Below are positions 7,858-14,166 of a stretch of DNA of 14,927 bases, one piece after another. Made by a program: the position numbers and the translations under genes. The DNA is taken from assembly GCF_041601295.1 (NCBI RefSeq), contig NZ_JBFIII010000077.1, forward strand, positions 1 to 14,927. Reading direction: 5' to 3'. Under the pieces are notes generated by a model. The model did not search any database. It saw only the letters and a program-made list of their open reading frames with translations, and was not told the origin of the DNA. Origin of the DNA: Immundisolibacter sp. GTDB lineage: Bacteria; Pseudomonadota; Gammaproteobacteria; Immundisolibacterales; Immundisolibacteraceae. The first letter of the stretch is position 1. Each line of letters starts with the position of its first letter.

Positions 7858-8361
7858 CTACACGCTGAACACGTCGAGCTGGCGCGGGATGATGTCGTTG
7901 TTGATGACGATTTTCTTGCTCCGGATGCCAAAGCCGTCGCCGCGTGGTGACAGCGCATACGCGTAGTGGCCGAAGAAGAAATCGACGCGCTTTTCGTCGT
8001 GCTTGAAGGCGTTGACCTGGAAATTGGCGGTCGCCAGCAGGCACTCGCCGTCCTGGCCCGCCAGGCGCACATTGCTGACCATATGCGTCGTGCGCGGCAT
8101 GCGCAGCAGCGAGGACGACAAGCCGGAGCGGATTCGCCAGACGCGTTCGTCGAGCCGCGGCCGGCCATGCAGAAAAATCAGCGACAACTGGGCCTCGGGA
8201 TCTTCGGTCAGCACGTCATCATCGTCCCAGGCTGGCACCCAGAACACGCAGTCCTCGTCGTACAGGGCCAGCCAGTCGTCCCAGCGGCGCTGGTCCAGAC
8301 ACGCGGCCTCCTCCAGCAGGCAGTCGGTCACCCGCGCCAGTAGTTGCACATCGATCGCCAT
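7858..8361 (-). CDS. Rieske oxygenase beta subunit 2 (BenB-like)
   Basis: This 167-residue small subunit has the hallmarks LDQRRWDDWLALYDEDCVFWVPAW near residues 20-43, ERVWRI around 73-78, and PRTTHMVSNVRL in the middle of the protein. It is close to the beta subunit at 3890-4387. The role is structural in the oxygenase hexamer together with the alpha subunit encoded just upstream on the same strand. The stop codon of that alpha gene and this ATG (8361) are separated by one base (TGACATG), so translation is coupled. An in-frame upstream extension to 8439 is rejected because it lies within the end of the alpha gene. It converges on yheS, with 81 bp between stop codons and only two short hairpins there, so readthrough in either direction is possible. 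Confidence 0.92.
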   Translation of the reverse strand: MAIDVQLLARVTDCLLEEAACLDQRRWDDWLALYDEDCVFWVPAWDDDDVLTEDPEAQLSLIFLHGRPRLDERVWRIRSGLSSSLLRMPRTTHMVSNVRLAGQDGECLLATANFQVNAFKHDEKRVDFFFGHYAYALSPRGDGFGIRSKKIVINNDIIPRQLDVFSV

Positions 8362-8362
8362 G

Positions 8363-9715
8363 TCAGGCGACCTCGCGGGTTTGCCGGGCGTCCCGCTCCA
8401 GGCCGCGCGTGAGCATGCCCAGCCAATGCCGATACTCACCGTGATAGAGCGATTCGTCGGCCGCGTCGGGGGCGCTCACCCGCGCTCCGATGCCAATCTC
8501 CGCGGCCAGACTGTCCGGGCCGGCGACGCGCCGTGTCATGCCCCGATCGAAGTCCTGCCACTGCGCGTTACGCCCGTAGTAGCCGGACTGGCAGGCGTCG
8601 AACTCGGTCAGGTCGTCCGGCGTAGCCAGACCGCTGGCGCTGTAGAAATCCTCGTACTGACGCAGACGGCGGCTGCGCTGCTCCGCCGATTCGCCCTTCA
8701 TGGCGATGCATTTGACGGTGACTTCGGTCTCGTCCTGCGACAGCGGTCGCCAGGAGCGCACCTGGGTCGATATGCCGTCGAACAGGATCAAGTTCGGGTA
8801 AATAAGCACCTGGCGCAGACGCGCCGCCATCCAGCGCGCCCGCGCCTCGCCGTGGCGCTCGACCAGGCTGTCGTACTGCATGCCGGCGGCCCGATCACGG
8901 TAATTGGCCACGTCAAACCAGATAACGACGTGGCCATTCCCAAGGTCGTAGTTGCCGCTGTTTGCTTCGGGGTTCAGCACGTCGATGGCTTTGACGTCAT
9001 CCTCGCCCTGCGCCTCGACCACTTTCTTGCCGCGCAGCGCGGCCAGACGGAAGTAGGACGTGTGCACCGGGTCCACGTGATAGCCGTCGACGCCGTTTTC
9101 AGCCTGCATCTTCCAGTTGCCGTGATGGGTGTAGACCGACTGGCCTTGCAGGATTTCAAGGCCACTCGGCGACTGGTCGGCAAACAGGTCCAGAAAAATC
9201 GCCGCCCCGGCCAGATGTTCCTTCAGCGGCAACACGTCGGCGTTCAGGCTGGCGAAGATGAAGCCGCGATAGGACTCGACCTGCGGCACCGGCGTCAGGC
9301 CGTGCCCAGCCTTGTTGAAATGCGGCGGGTAGGCACCGCCGGCCTCGTTTTTTATGTCCAGCAGCGTCCCGTTATTGCTGAAAACCCAGCCGTGATAGGG
9401 GCAGGTCCACAGCTTGGCGTTGCCTTTGCGCTTGCGGCACACGTTGGCGCCGCGGTGGCTGCACGCGTTCACAAAGCCGCGCAGCCGACCGTCGCTGTCG
9501 CGGTTGATGATCACCGGCTGGCGACCCATCACCGTGGTCAGGTAATCGCCCGGATTGGGCAGCTCGCTGTCGTGCGCCACATAAATCCAGTTGCCTTCGT
9601 AGATGTGCTTCAGCTCGGCCTCGTAGATGTCGGGGTCGGTATAGATCGAGCGGTGAACCTTGAAGGTTTCACCGGGCTTGTCGACGATACGCCAACGAAG
9701 GTCTTCCGATCGCAT
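8363..9715 (-). CDS. Rieske aromatic-ring-hydroxylating oxygenase, alpha subunit 2 (BenA/XylX-like)
   Basis: This 450-residue large subunit is the most canonical of the three in the window and is of the benzoate/toluate 1,2-dioxygenase type. The Rieske cluster is bound by C85-x-H87 and C105-x-x-H108 in NACSHRGANVCRKRKGN and CPYHGW. The mononuclear iron site is NGVDGYHVDPVH, with the bridging Asp D210 and ligands H213 and H218. The third ligand comes from D367-D368 in ATPDDLTEFDACQ, which matches BenA (ATPDDLEEFRACQ, from memory). The start is ATG 9715, because AGGAG (9723-9727 on the complement) precedes it by seven bases; an in-frame upstream start at 9757 has no such site and adds 14 unconserved residues. 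It forms a coupled pair with the beta gene and diverges from alpha subunit 3. Likely reaction: cis-dihydroxylation of a benzoate-like acid. The exact substrate is not readable. Confidence 0.93.
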   Translation of the reverse strand: MRSEDLRWRIVDKPGETFKVHRSIYTDPDIYEAELKHIYEGNWIYVAHDSELPNPGDYLTTVMGRQPVIINRDSDGRLRGFVNACSHRGANVCRKRKGNAKLWTCPYHGWVFSNNGTLLDIKNEAGGAYPPHFNKAGHGLTPVPQVESYRGFIFASLNADVLPLKEHLAGAAIFLDLFADQSPSGLEILQGQSVYTHHGNWKMQAENGVDGYHVDPVHTSYFRLAALRGKKVVEAQGEDDVKAIDVLNPEANSGNYDLGNGHVVIWFDVANYRDRAAGMQYDSLVERHGEARARWMAARLRQVLIYPNLILFDGISTQVRSWRPLSQDETEVTVKCIAMKGESAEQRSRRLRQYEDFYSASGLATPDDLTEFDACQSGYYGRNAQWQDFDRGMTRRVAGPDSLAAEIGIGARVSAPDAADESLYHGEYRHWLGMLTRGLERDARQTREVA

Positions 9716-10050
9716 GGGGTTGCTCCTGGCAGTTTGCGGCGGGCGACAGAAGCGCACCGCCGGGGGCGATATCCGGCAGTTGCATGGTGGCAGGGCGAAA
9801 CGACCGGCTATTGACCGGCGTCAAGCGACCTTGGACCACCAGACCGTCCGGTCGGTAGGCCCGGCTTTACAAGTGTTTGGCAGCCAGCTAACGTGCCTGT
9901 TTCCGGTTTGTCTGGCCGCATTGCCGATCCCGGCTGCGTGCCAAATACGGTCAGGAGAGCTTGGCGGCAGGAGAATGACCGCGCGTCAGCGCGTGTATGT
10001 CATGTGCCGCTGGCGAGCTGGCCACGACCACATGTATCGAAAGGAGTCGT
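9716..10050. promoter_or_regulatory. Divergent intergenic control region between two oxygenase modules
   Basis: These 335 bp between two divergent start codons hold no convincing gene. Visible structure includes the perfect inverted repeat TTGAC-CGGC-GTCAA (9811-9824) and the direct repeat GACCGGC at 9802-9808 and 9813-9819, 11 bp apart, which is one helical turn. A further GACCG-TC-CGGTC palindrome lies at 9842-9853. GTGTTTGGCA (9873-9882) has an inverted near-copy TGCCAAATAC (9939-9948). CGCGC-GTCA-GCGCG lies at 9980-9993. Together they suggest one or two operators controlling both modules. The regulator is not in the window. Confidence 0.5.
9866..9894 (+). promoter_or_regulatory. Candidate promoter of the alpha-3 operon
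   Basis: TTTACA (9866-9871, five of six -35 matches) is followed after 17 bp by TAACGT (9889-9894, three of six -10 matches). The GTGTTTGGCA half-site (9873-9882) lies in the spacer, where a bound protein would affect polymerase. The weak -10 would suit an activated promoter. Confidence 0.3.
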
Positions 10051-11301
10051 ATGATGAATAAACCTTTAGATTACAAAGACTTGGCGCAGGTCGATCGCAC
10101 CCACATCAGTCTGTACACCGACCCCTCGGTTTTGCAGGACGAGCTGGAGCGCATCTTTTACCGCTCATGGGTGTACGTGGCGCACGACAGCGAGCTACCC
10201 AACCCCGGCGACTACAAGGCCACGTTCATCGGCCTGGTGCCGGTCATCGTCAGCCGCGACATGGCCGGCAAGGTGCACGTGCTGGTCAATCGCTGCATGC
10301 ACCGCGGCGCCACCGTGTGCGCCACCGAAAAGGGCAACGTCAAGAGCTTTATGTGCCCCTACCATGGCTGGGAGTACGGCCTGGACGGACAGCTCACCGC
10401 GGTGGCCATGCCGCGCGGCTACAACCCGGGTGAGATCGACAAGGACACGCTGAACCTGATCTCGGCAGTGCGGGTCGAGAGCTACCGCGGCATCATCTTT
10501 GCCAGCCTGCTGGCGGAACCAGACGTCTCGCTGACCGACAAGCTCAGCGGCGTAAAGGAATACATCGACCTGTACATGGACTTCTCGCCGGTGGGCGAAA
10601 TCCTGGTTGGCAACAGCGGTGTGTCGAAGCACCTGTACAAGGGCAACTGGAAGATCCAGGTCGAGGGCAGCGTCGAGGGGTACCACGCGCCGGTCACGCA
10701 CGCCACGGCGTTCGACGTGATGATTCGCAAGATGGGTTTCCCGGGCAATTACCAGGACCAGCCCCTGCACGGCATCGACGGCGGCCACGGCAACAACGTG
10801 CTGGAGGTGTACCGCATGCCAGATGAGGCAGTGCACAAGCGCTGGGGGCCGGAGTTTATCGACCTGCTGACCCAGGCGCATGGCCGCGAGCGGGCGATGG
10901 AAGTGCTGCGCACCCGTTTCAACATGGTGCTGTTCCCGAATTTCGCGATTCTGGAGTACCAGTTCCGCGTCATCCGGCCGATCGAGCCGGAACTGACCGA
11001 AGTGCGCCTGTACCACACCACCCTGAAGGGCGTGCCGGCGAAGTTCAACACCCGCCGCGTGCGCGAGCATGAGTTCTTTTACGGCCCGGCCTCGTTCGGC
11101 GGCCCGGACGATTACGCCGTGTTCGACCGCATGGGCGCCGGCTACCACGCGCAAATGGCACCGTGGGTGTACCTGAACCGGGGCTATTTGTCGGAAACCA
11201 CGGACGATCACGGCCGCCGCGTCGGCGGTCATACACAGGAAACCCAGCAGCGGGCGCCGTATTACGAGTACCGGCGGCTGATGGCGCAGACAGGGAAATA
11301 A
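10051..11301 (+). CDS. Rieske aromatic-ring-hydroxylating oxygenase, alpha subunit 3 (Glu in place of bridging Asp)
   Basis: This 416-residue large subunit is shorter and more divergent than the two BenA-like ones. The Rieske ligands are C82-x-H84 and C102-x-x-H105 (CMHRGATVC and CPYHGW). The catalytic motif is VEGSVEGYHAPVTH: E209-x2-H212-x4-H217. The residue that normally bridges the Rieske His of the neighbouring subunit to the iron site is Asp in most ring-hydroxylating oxygenases but Glu here. The third ligand comes from D353-D354 in GGPDDYAVF. The start is ATG 10051 or the adjacent ATG 10054; AAGGAG at 10041-10046 is four or seven bases away, so 10054 has the better spacing. An upstream in-frame ATG at 9997 is rejected because it has no ribosome site. 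The beta gene follows after 2 bp. Substrate and reaction (dioxygenation, monooxygenation or demethylation) are unknown. Confidence 0.9.
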   Translation: MMNKPLDYKDLAQVDRTHISLYTDPSVLQDELERIFYRSWVYVAHDSELPNPGDYKATFIGLVPVIVSRDMAGKVHVLVNRCMHRGATVCATEKGNVKSFMCPYHGWEYGLDGQLTAVAMPRGYNPGEIDKDTLNLISAVRVESYRGIIFASLLAEPDVSLTDKLSGVKEYIDLYMDFSPVGEILVGNSGVSKHLYKGNWKIQVEGSVEGYHAPVTHATAFDVMIRKMGFPGNYQDQPLHGIDGGHGNNVLEVYRMPDEAVHKRWGPEFIDLLTQAHGRERAMEVLRTRFNMVLFPNFAILEYQFRVIRPIEPELTEVRLYHTTLKGVPAKFNTRRVREHEFFYGPASFGGPDDYAVFDRMGAGYHAQMAPWVYLNRGYLSETTDDHGRRVGGHTQETQQRAPYYEYRRLMAQTGK

Positions 11302-11303
11302 GC

Positions 11304-11795
11304 ATGGATCGCGATGCAGTAGAAGCGTTTCTGATCGAGGAAGCGCGCCTGATAGACGAAAAGCGCTGGCGTGACTGGCAAAAGCTGTTCAGCAGCGACG
11401 CGCTGTACTGGATTCCGTCCAACCGCCTGGATGCCGACCCCCTGCAGCACGTGTCGTTCGTGTACGACGACATGGAACTGCTGAACGAGCGCCTGATCCG
11501 CCTGGAAAGCGAGTTCTGTTTTGCACAGGCGGTGCCGTCAAGCACCCTGCACCAGATCAGCAACATCGCCATTGCGCCCGGCGAGCAGGACGGCGAAATC
11601 GCCGTGCGCTCGAACCAGGTGATCTATGAGTTCAAGAACAACTCGCAGCGGCGCCTGGAGCCGCTCAATATCTTTCCGGCGTTTTGTGAACATATCCTGC
11701 GACGTGCCGATACAGACGTGTGGCAAATGCGCTACAAGAAGGTTGGCCTGCTCAACTGTGACGCCGAGATCACCAACCTGACTTTCCTGCTTTGA
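11304..11795 (+). CDS. Rieske oxygenase beta subunit 3 (divergent)
   Basis: This 163-residue small subunit has recognisable family features: EEARLIDEKRWRDWQKLF at 12-29, the YWIP strand at 35-38, the NERLIRLES segment in the middle, and LHQISNIAI where the other two betas have a PRTNH(I/M)(I/V)SNVR-type motif. It lacks the BenB-type insertion and is clearly a different branch from the betas at 3890-4387 and 7858-8361, in line with its divergent alpha partner. ATG 11304 is two bases after the alpha stop, with AGGG inside the end of the alpha gene as the ribosome site. An in-frame upstream start at 11163 overlaps the alpha gene by 139 bases and is rejected. It presumably forms the oxygenase hexamer with alpha 3. 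The next gene is 180 bp away, beyond a run of hairpins. Confidence 0.88.
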   Translation: MDRDAVEAFLIEEARLIDEKRWRDWQKLFSSDALYWIPSNRLDADPLQHVSFVYDDMELLNERLIRLESEFCFAQAVPSSTLHQISNIAIAPGEQDGEIAVRSNQVIYEFKNNSQRRLEPLNIFPAFCEHILRRADTDVWQMRYKKVGLLNCDAEITNLTFLL

Positions 11796-11809
11796 GCACA
11801 GCGCCGGAT

Positions 11810-11947
11810 AAATCCTTCCAGGATTTCTCAGCGCACGCTGCGCCCGGGACAGGCCCGGACGCAGCTTCGCCGAATCGAGCCTTTCGGTGCTTGATTCGCG
11901 GCGGGCCGTCCCTGGCCCGCGCAAGACGCTGGACATTTCAGCGTCTT
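11810..11947 (+). other. Five consecutive hairpins in the intergenic region
   Basis: Stem-loops follow each other with little spacing. First, 11810-11816/11820-11826 is 7 bp with a 3-nt loop. Second, 11837-11848/11854-11865 is 11 bp with one C-A mismatch. Third, 11871-11880/11889-11898 is 10 bp with one wobble. Fourth, 11901-11907/11914-11920 is 7 bp. Fifth, 11923-11931/11939-11947 is 9 bp. None is followed by a real T-tract, so they do not look like simple intrinsic terminators. They may protect or separate the oxygenase mRNA from the downstream CMD-VOC mRNA, or belong to a structured RNA. Confidence 0.6.
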
Positions 11948-11975
11948 CTTAACAAGCCATGCTTATGAGGTCGCC

Positions 11976-12965
11976 ATGAAAAACGAAGGCACGTTCAACA
12001 TCGAAGCCGCGGACGGTTTTCCGTTCTCGCGCGACAGCAAGGACTTCAAGGCCGGCGTTGCGCTGATGCGCAAAGTGCTGGGGATGGAGGAAGCCAGCCA
12101 GATCGAATCGCTGATCGACAACCCCCTGTTCGGCAATGAGATCGGCTACCTGTTCTCCAAGACCTGGGGAGCGCTGTACGCGCGCGACAACCTGCCTTTA
12201 CGCGACCGCGCCATGCTGCTGATGGGCAGCGATCTGGCGCTCGGGCGCGAGGGGCCGCTCAAGGACCATATGCGCGTCGCGTTGCACGCCGGCGTCAGTC
12301 CGCCGCAGATAATTGAGGCGCTGTTGCAGTCCATGTTCTACATTGGCGCTCCGGGCATGGTGCTCGGACTGAAAGTCGCCAGCGAGGTGCTGGCACCGCA
12401 CATGGAAGCGATGAAGAACGCGCCCACTATTCCGCAACAGATAAAGGAGGGGACGATGATCAACGATCTTGGCGTACGACTTGGGCCCATCAACCACGTG
12501 GCGATGGCAGTGAAGGATTGGGAGAAAACCGCCCGCGGCTTCGGCAGCCTGATGGGCCTGAAGACCTGGCGCAAGATGGAAATCCCGTCCGCCATCATGG
12601 AAAAAGCCGAGTACTACGGCAAGCCGTGTGAGTTCGTATGGATTTCCGCCTTCGCCAAGCTGGGCGACACGCTGATCGAGCTGTGCCAACCGGTGTCCGG
12701 GCAAACCATATTTGGCGATTTCGTCAACGCCTATGGCGACGGCATGCAGCATGTCGGCGACCTGTCGCACCCGGATCCTCTGGAGCTGGTGCGCCGCTAC
12801 ACCAGCCAGGGCGTCAAGGTGGCCAACTACTGCAAGATCGCCGGCATTGCCGAACTGTTCTTCCTGGACACCCGCGAACAGCTCGGTGGCATGTTCCTGG
12901 AAGTGGTGGCACCGCCCACCTATGCGCAAATCGCCGGCATGGGCGAGGACGTCACCTTTACCTGA
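11976..12965 (+). CDS. CMD (PcaC-like) - VOC domain fusion protein
   Basis: This 329-residue protein joins two domains. Residues 20-145 resemble carboxymuconolactone decarboxylase: RDRAMLLMGSDLALGREGPL, then KDHMRVALHAGVSPPQIIEA with the conserved H98, then MFYIGAPGMVLGLKVASEVL. It matches PcaC in motif order and has no CxxC, so it is not an AhpD peroxidase. Residues 165-315 are a VOC domain of the methylmalonyl-CoA epimerase/glyoxalase type with a complete candidate metal set H174, E235, H259 and E309. The linker (146-163) is short. A very strong internal ribosome site (AAGGAGG at 12444-12450) precedes an in-frame ATG at 12456, residue 161, exactly at the domain border. Likely cytosolic. The pairing suggests sequential decarboxylation and isomerisation or epimerisation of a ring-derived lactone or keto acid. 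This is inference. The start ATG 11976 has GAGGT at 11967-11971. Confidence 0.85.
   Translation: MKNEGTFNIEAADGFPFSRDSKDFKAGVALMRKVLGMEEASQIESLIDNPLFGNEIGYLFSKTWGALYARDNLPLRDRAMLLMGSDLALGREGPLKDHMRVALHAGVSPPQIIEALLQSMFYIGAPGMVLGLKVASEVLAPHMEAMKNAPTIPQQIKEGTMINDLGVRLGPINHVAMAVKDWEKTARGFGSLMGLKTWRKMEIPSAIMEKAEYYGKPCEFVWISAFAKLGDTLIELCQPVSGQTIFGDFVNAYGDGMQHVGDLSHPDPLELVRRYTSQGVKVANYCKIAGIAELFFLDTREQLGGMFLEVVAPPTYAQIAGMGEDVTFT
12443..12458 (+). promoter_or_regulatory. Internal Shine-Dalgarno and in-frame start for a separate VOC protein
   Basis: The sequence AAAGGAGG (12443-12450), a seven-base match to the anti-Shine-Dalgarno, stands five bases before ATG 12456, in the reading frame of the surrounding CDS. 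Initiation here would give a 169-residue stand-alone VOC protein carrying all four metal-ligand candidates. The site is at least as strong as the one used by the full-length start. Confidence 0.6.
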
Positions 12966-12999
12966 ACGGGCACCCAGCACGCTGCCTTGGATAAACCCC

Positions 13000-13030
13000 T
13001 CAGGCCGGCTCGACCCGGCCTGATTTTTTT
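13000..13030 (+). terminator. Strong intrinsic terminator
   Basis: TCAGGCCGG (13000-13008) pairs perfectly with CCGGCCTGA (13015-13023) around the loop CTCGAC and is followed at once by seven T (13024-13030). It is the clearest terminator in the window. It sits 34 bp after the CMD-VOC stop and 25 bp before the start codon of the next gene, leaving no room for an ordinary promoter between them. Confidence 0.9.
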
Positions 13031-13055
13031 GTGAATGGCCAAGAGGAGATACCCC

Positions 13056-14111
13056 ATGTCCCCAACCATCCCAGTCAGCCAATGGCAGTACACCACCGTG
13101 GTCGTGCGCGACTACCGGCAGGTGGTCTGCAACTTCGCGCGCTTCTTCGGCATCGACCGCTGGGAAGTAATTCGCGTCGACGGCAAATACCTCAGCAATT
13201 CAACGTTCGAGGGCAAGCCCGCGCAACACCGCTGGATCTCCGTTTACGGCCACAACGGTGAGCTTGGCATCGAGCTGATTCAGCCCGTCGACGGCCCCTC
13301 CAGCTACCAGGCCATGCTCGACGGCGTCGGCGAGGGCATGCACGGGGTCGCCGCCAGCGTGTGCGAGCCACAGCAATTCGAGGCCCTGCGCGCGGAACTG
13401 GTAACCCAGGGCATCGGCGTCCGCCAGAGCGGCACCTTCTTCGACGCCGTCGACTACTACCAGCTCGACACACGCAAGGCCCTGTCGAACGTCATCGTCG
13501 AGGTGCATTGTCCGCGCCGACCGGACTGGCGGGACGTCATCAAGCCGGACGAAGTACTGCACATGGACCTTGCCCACCTGGGACCGCAGTTTCTGCCGAC
13601 GGCGAAGATGCTGCACATCGGCGTCGTGTGCGCCGACCGTAACCGCACCAAGGCCAACCTGGAGAAACTCTTCGGCATGCAGCGCTGGATCGAGTTCCAG
13701 ATCGAGTCCGGTGTGACCATGGAAGAAACCACTTACTACGGCCAGCCCTGCTACCACGCCTACGACAACCACGTCGGGCGCCTGGGCGAGCTGTGCTTTG
13801 AGCTGATCACCCCACGCAGCGACAAATGCGTGTACGACGAATTCCTGAAGGAACGCGGCGAAGGCATGCACCACACTTTCCCGACGATCTGCTCCAAAGA
13901 AGAATTCACCGCCGCCCTGCCGGAACTCGAAAAACACGGCATGCCTGTCATTCAGGGCGGGCGCATTGGCGACATGATGGAGTACTACTACGTCGACACC
14001 CGCCGCTACTTGCCCGGCATCACCACCGAGGTGGTCATCCCGCTGCGCCCGGATTGGCTGGAGTTATTCTTCCCAAATCCTGGGGATGCGTCGATTTTGA
14101 TGGGGGATTAA
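13056..14111 (+). CDS. Double VOC-domain protein (putative isomerase/epimerase or dioxygenase-like)
   Basis: This 351-residue protein has two VOC domains. Domain 1 covers roughly residues 10-152 and domain 2 roughly 183-328. Domain 2 has the full candidate metal set H187, E249, H273 (second His of GMHHTF) and E325. In domain 1 the first His position is Tyr (Y12) and the third is Gly (G97 in GMHGVA), while E73 and E149 remain, so its metal site is probably lost. Both domains and the VOC half of the preceding fusion share (Y/F)(Y/E)G(K/Q)P and (V/L)DTR followed by xxLxxxxxEV. VOC enzymes include epimerases, isomerases, lyases and extradiol dioxygenases. The H/H/E set of domain 2 would fit several of these, and the reaction is not decidable. 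ATG 13056 is chosen over ATG 13035 because GAGGAG (13043-13048) precedes it by seven bases. A terminator lies 25 bp upstream. Confidence 0.85.
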   Translation: MSPTIPVSQWQYTTVVVRDYRQVVCNFARFFGIDRWEVIRVDGKYLSNSTFEGKPAQHRWISVYGHNGELGIELIQPVDGPSSYQAMLDGVGEGMHGVAASVCEPQQFEALRAELVTQGIGVRQSGTFFDAVDYYQLDTRKALSNVIVEVHCPRRPDWRDVIKPDEVLHMDLAHLGPQFLPTAKMLHIGVVCADRNRTKANLEKLFGMQRWIEFQIESGVTMEETTYYGQPCYHAYDNHVGRLGELCFELITPRSDKCVYDEFLKERGEGMHHTFPTICSKEEFTAALPELEKHGMPVIQGGRIGDMMEYYYVDTRRYLPGITTEVVIPLRPDWLELFFPNPGDASILMGD

Positions 14112-14137
14112 ACCCGAAAGGCGACGATCTCATGTGG

Positions 14138-14166
14138 GGCGGGTTAGGCGAAGGCCGTAACCTGCC
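14138..14166. repeat. REP-like palindrome
   Basis: An imperfect inverted repeat: GGCGGGTTAGGC (14138-14149), loop GAAG, then GCC-G-TAACC-T-GCC (14154-14166), with one bulge and one mismatch. The arrangement GGGTTAGGC...GCCGTAACC resembles widely dispersed REP-type intergenic palindromes of Proteobacteria. Only one copy is seen in this window. It lies just after the double-VOC gene, where the base composition falls. Confidence 0.5.

Noticed and set aside
8003..9814. A 603-codon open frame on the + strand opposite alpha 2 and beta 2
   Set aside because: The minus-strand frames encode full Rieske alpha and beta subunits with all iron ligands. The opposite frame has no recognisable domain and arises from GC-rich codon structure.
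9975..10061. A possible 28-codon leader peptide whose stop overlaps the alpha-3 start
   Set aside because: Its AGGAG is only one base from the ATG, too close to work, and the peptide has no attenuator-like codon run.
10195..11232. A 345-codon open frame on the - strand inside alpha 3
   Set aside because: It is the antisense shadow of a clear Rieske alpha gene, rich in His, Val and Gln as such shadows are, with no motif.
2409..11795. Naming the oxygenases benA/benB, xylX/xylY or antA/antB
   Set aside because: The similarity supports the family only. The lack of BenC/BenD partners and the active-site changes in alpha 1 and alpha 3 make a substrate-specific name unsafe.
12198..13082. A 294-codon open frame on the - strand over the CMD-VOC gene
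   Set aside because: It is antisense to two recognised domains and runs through the strong terminator.
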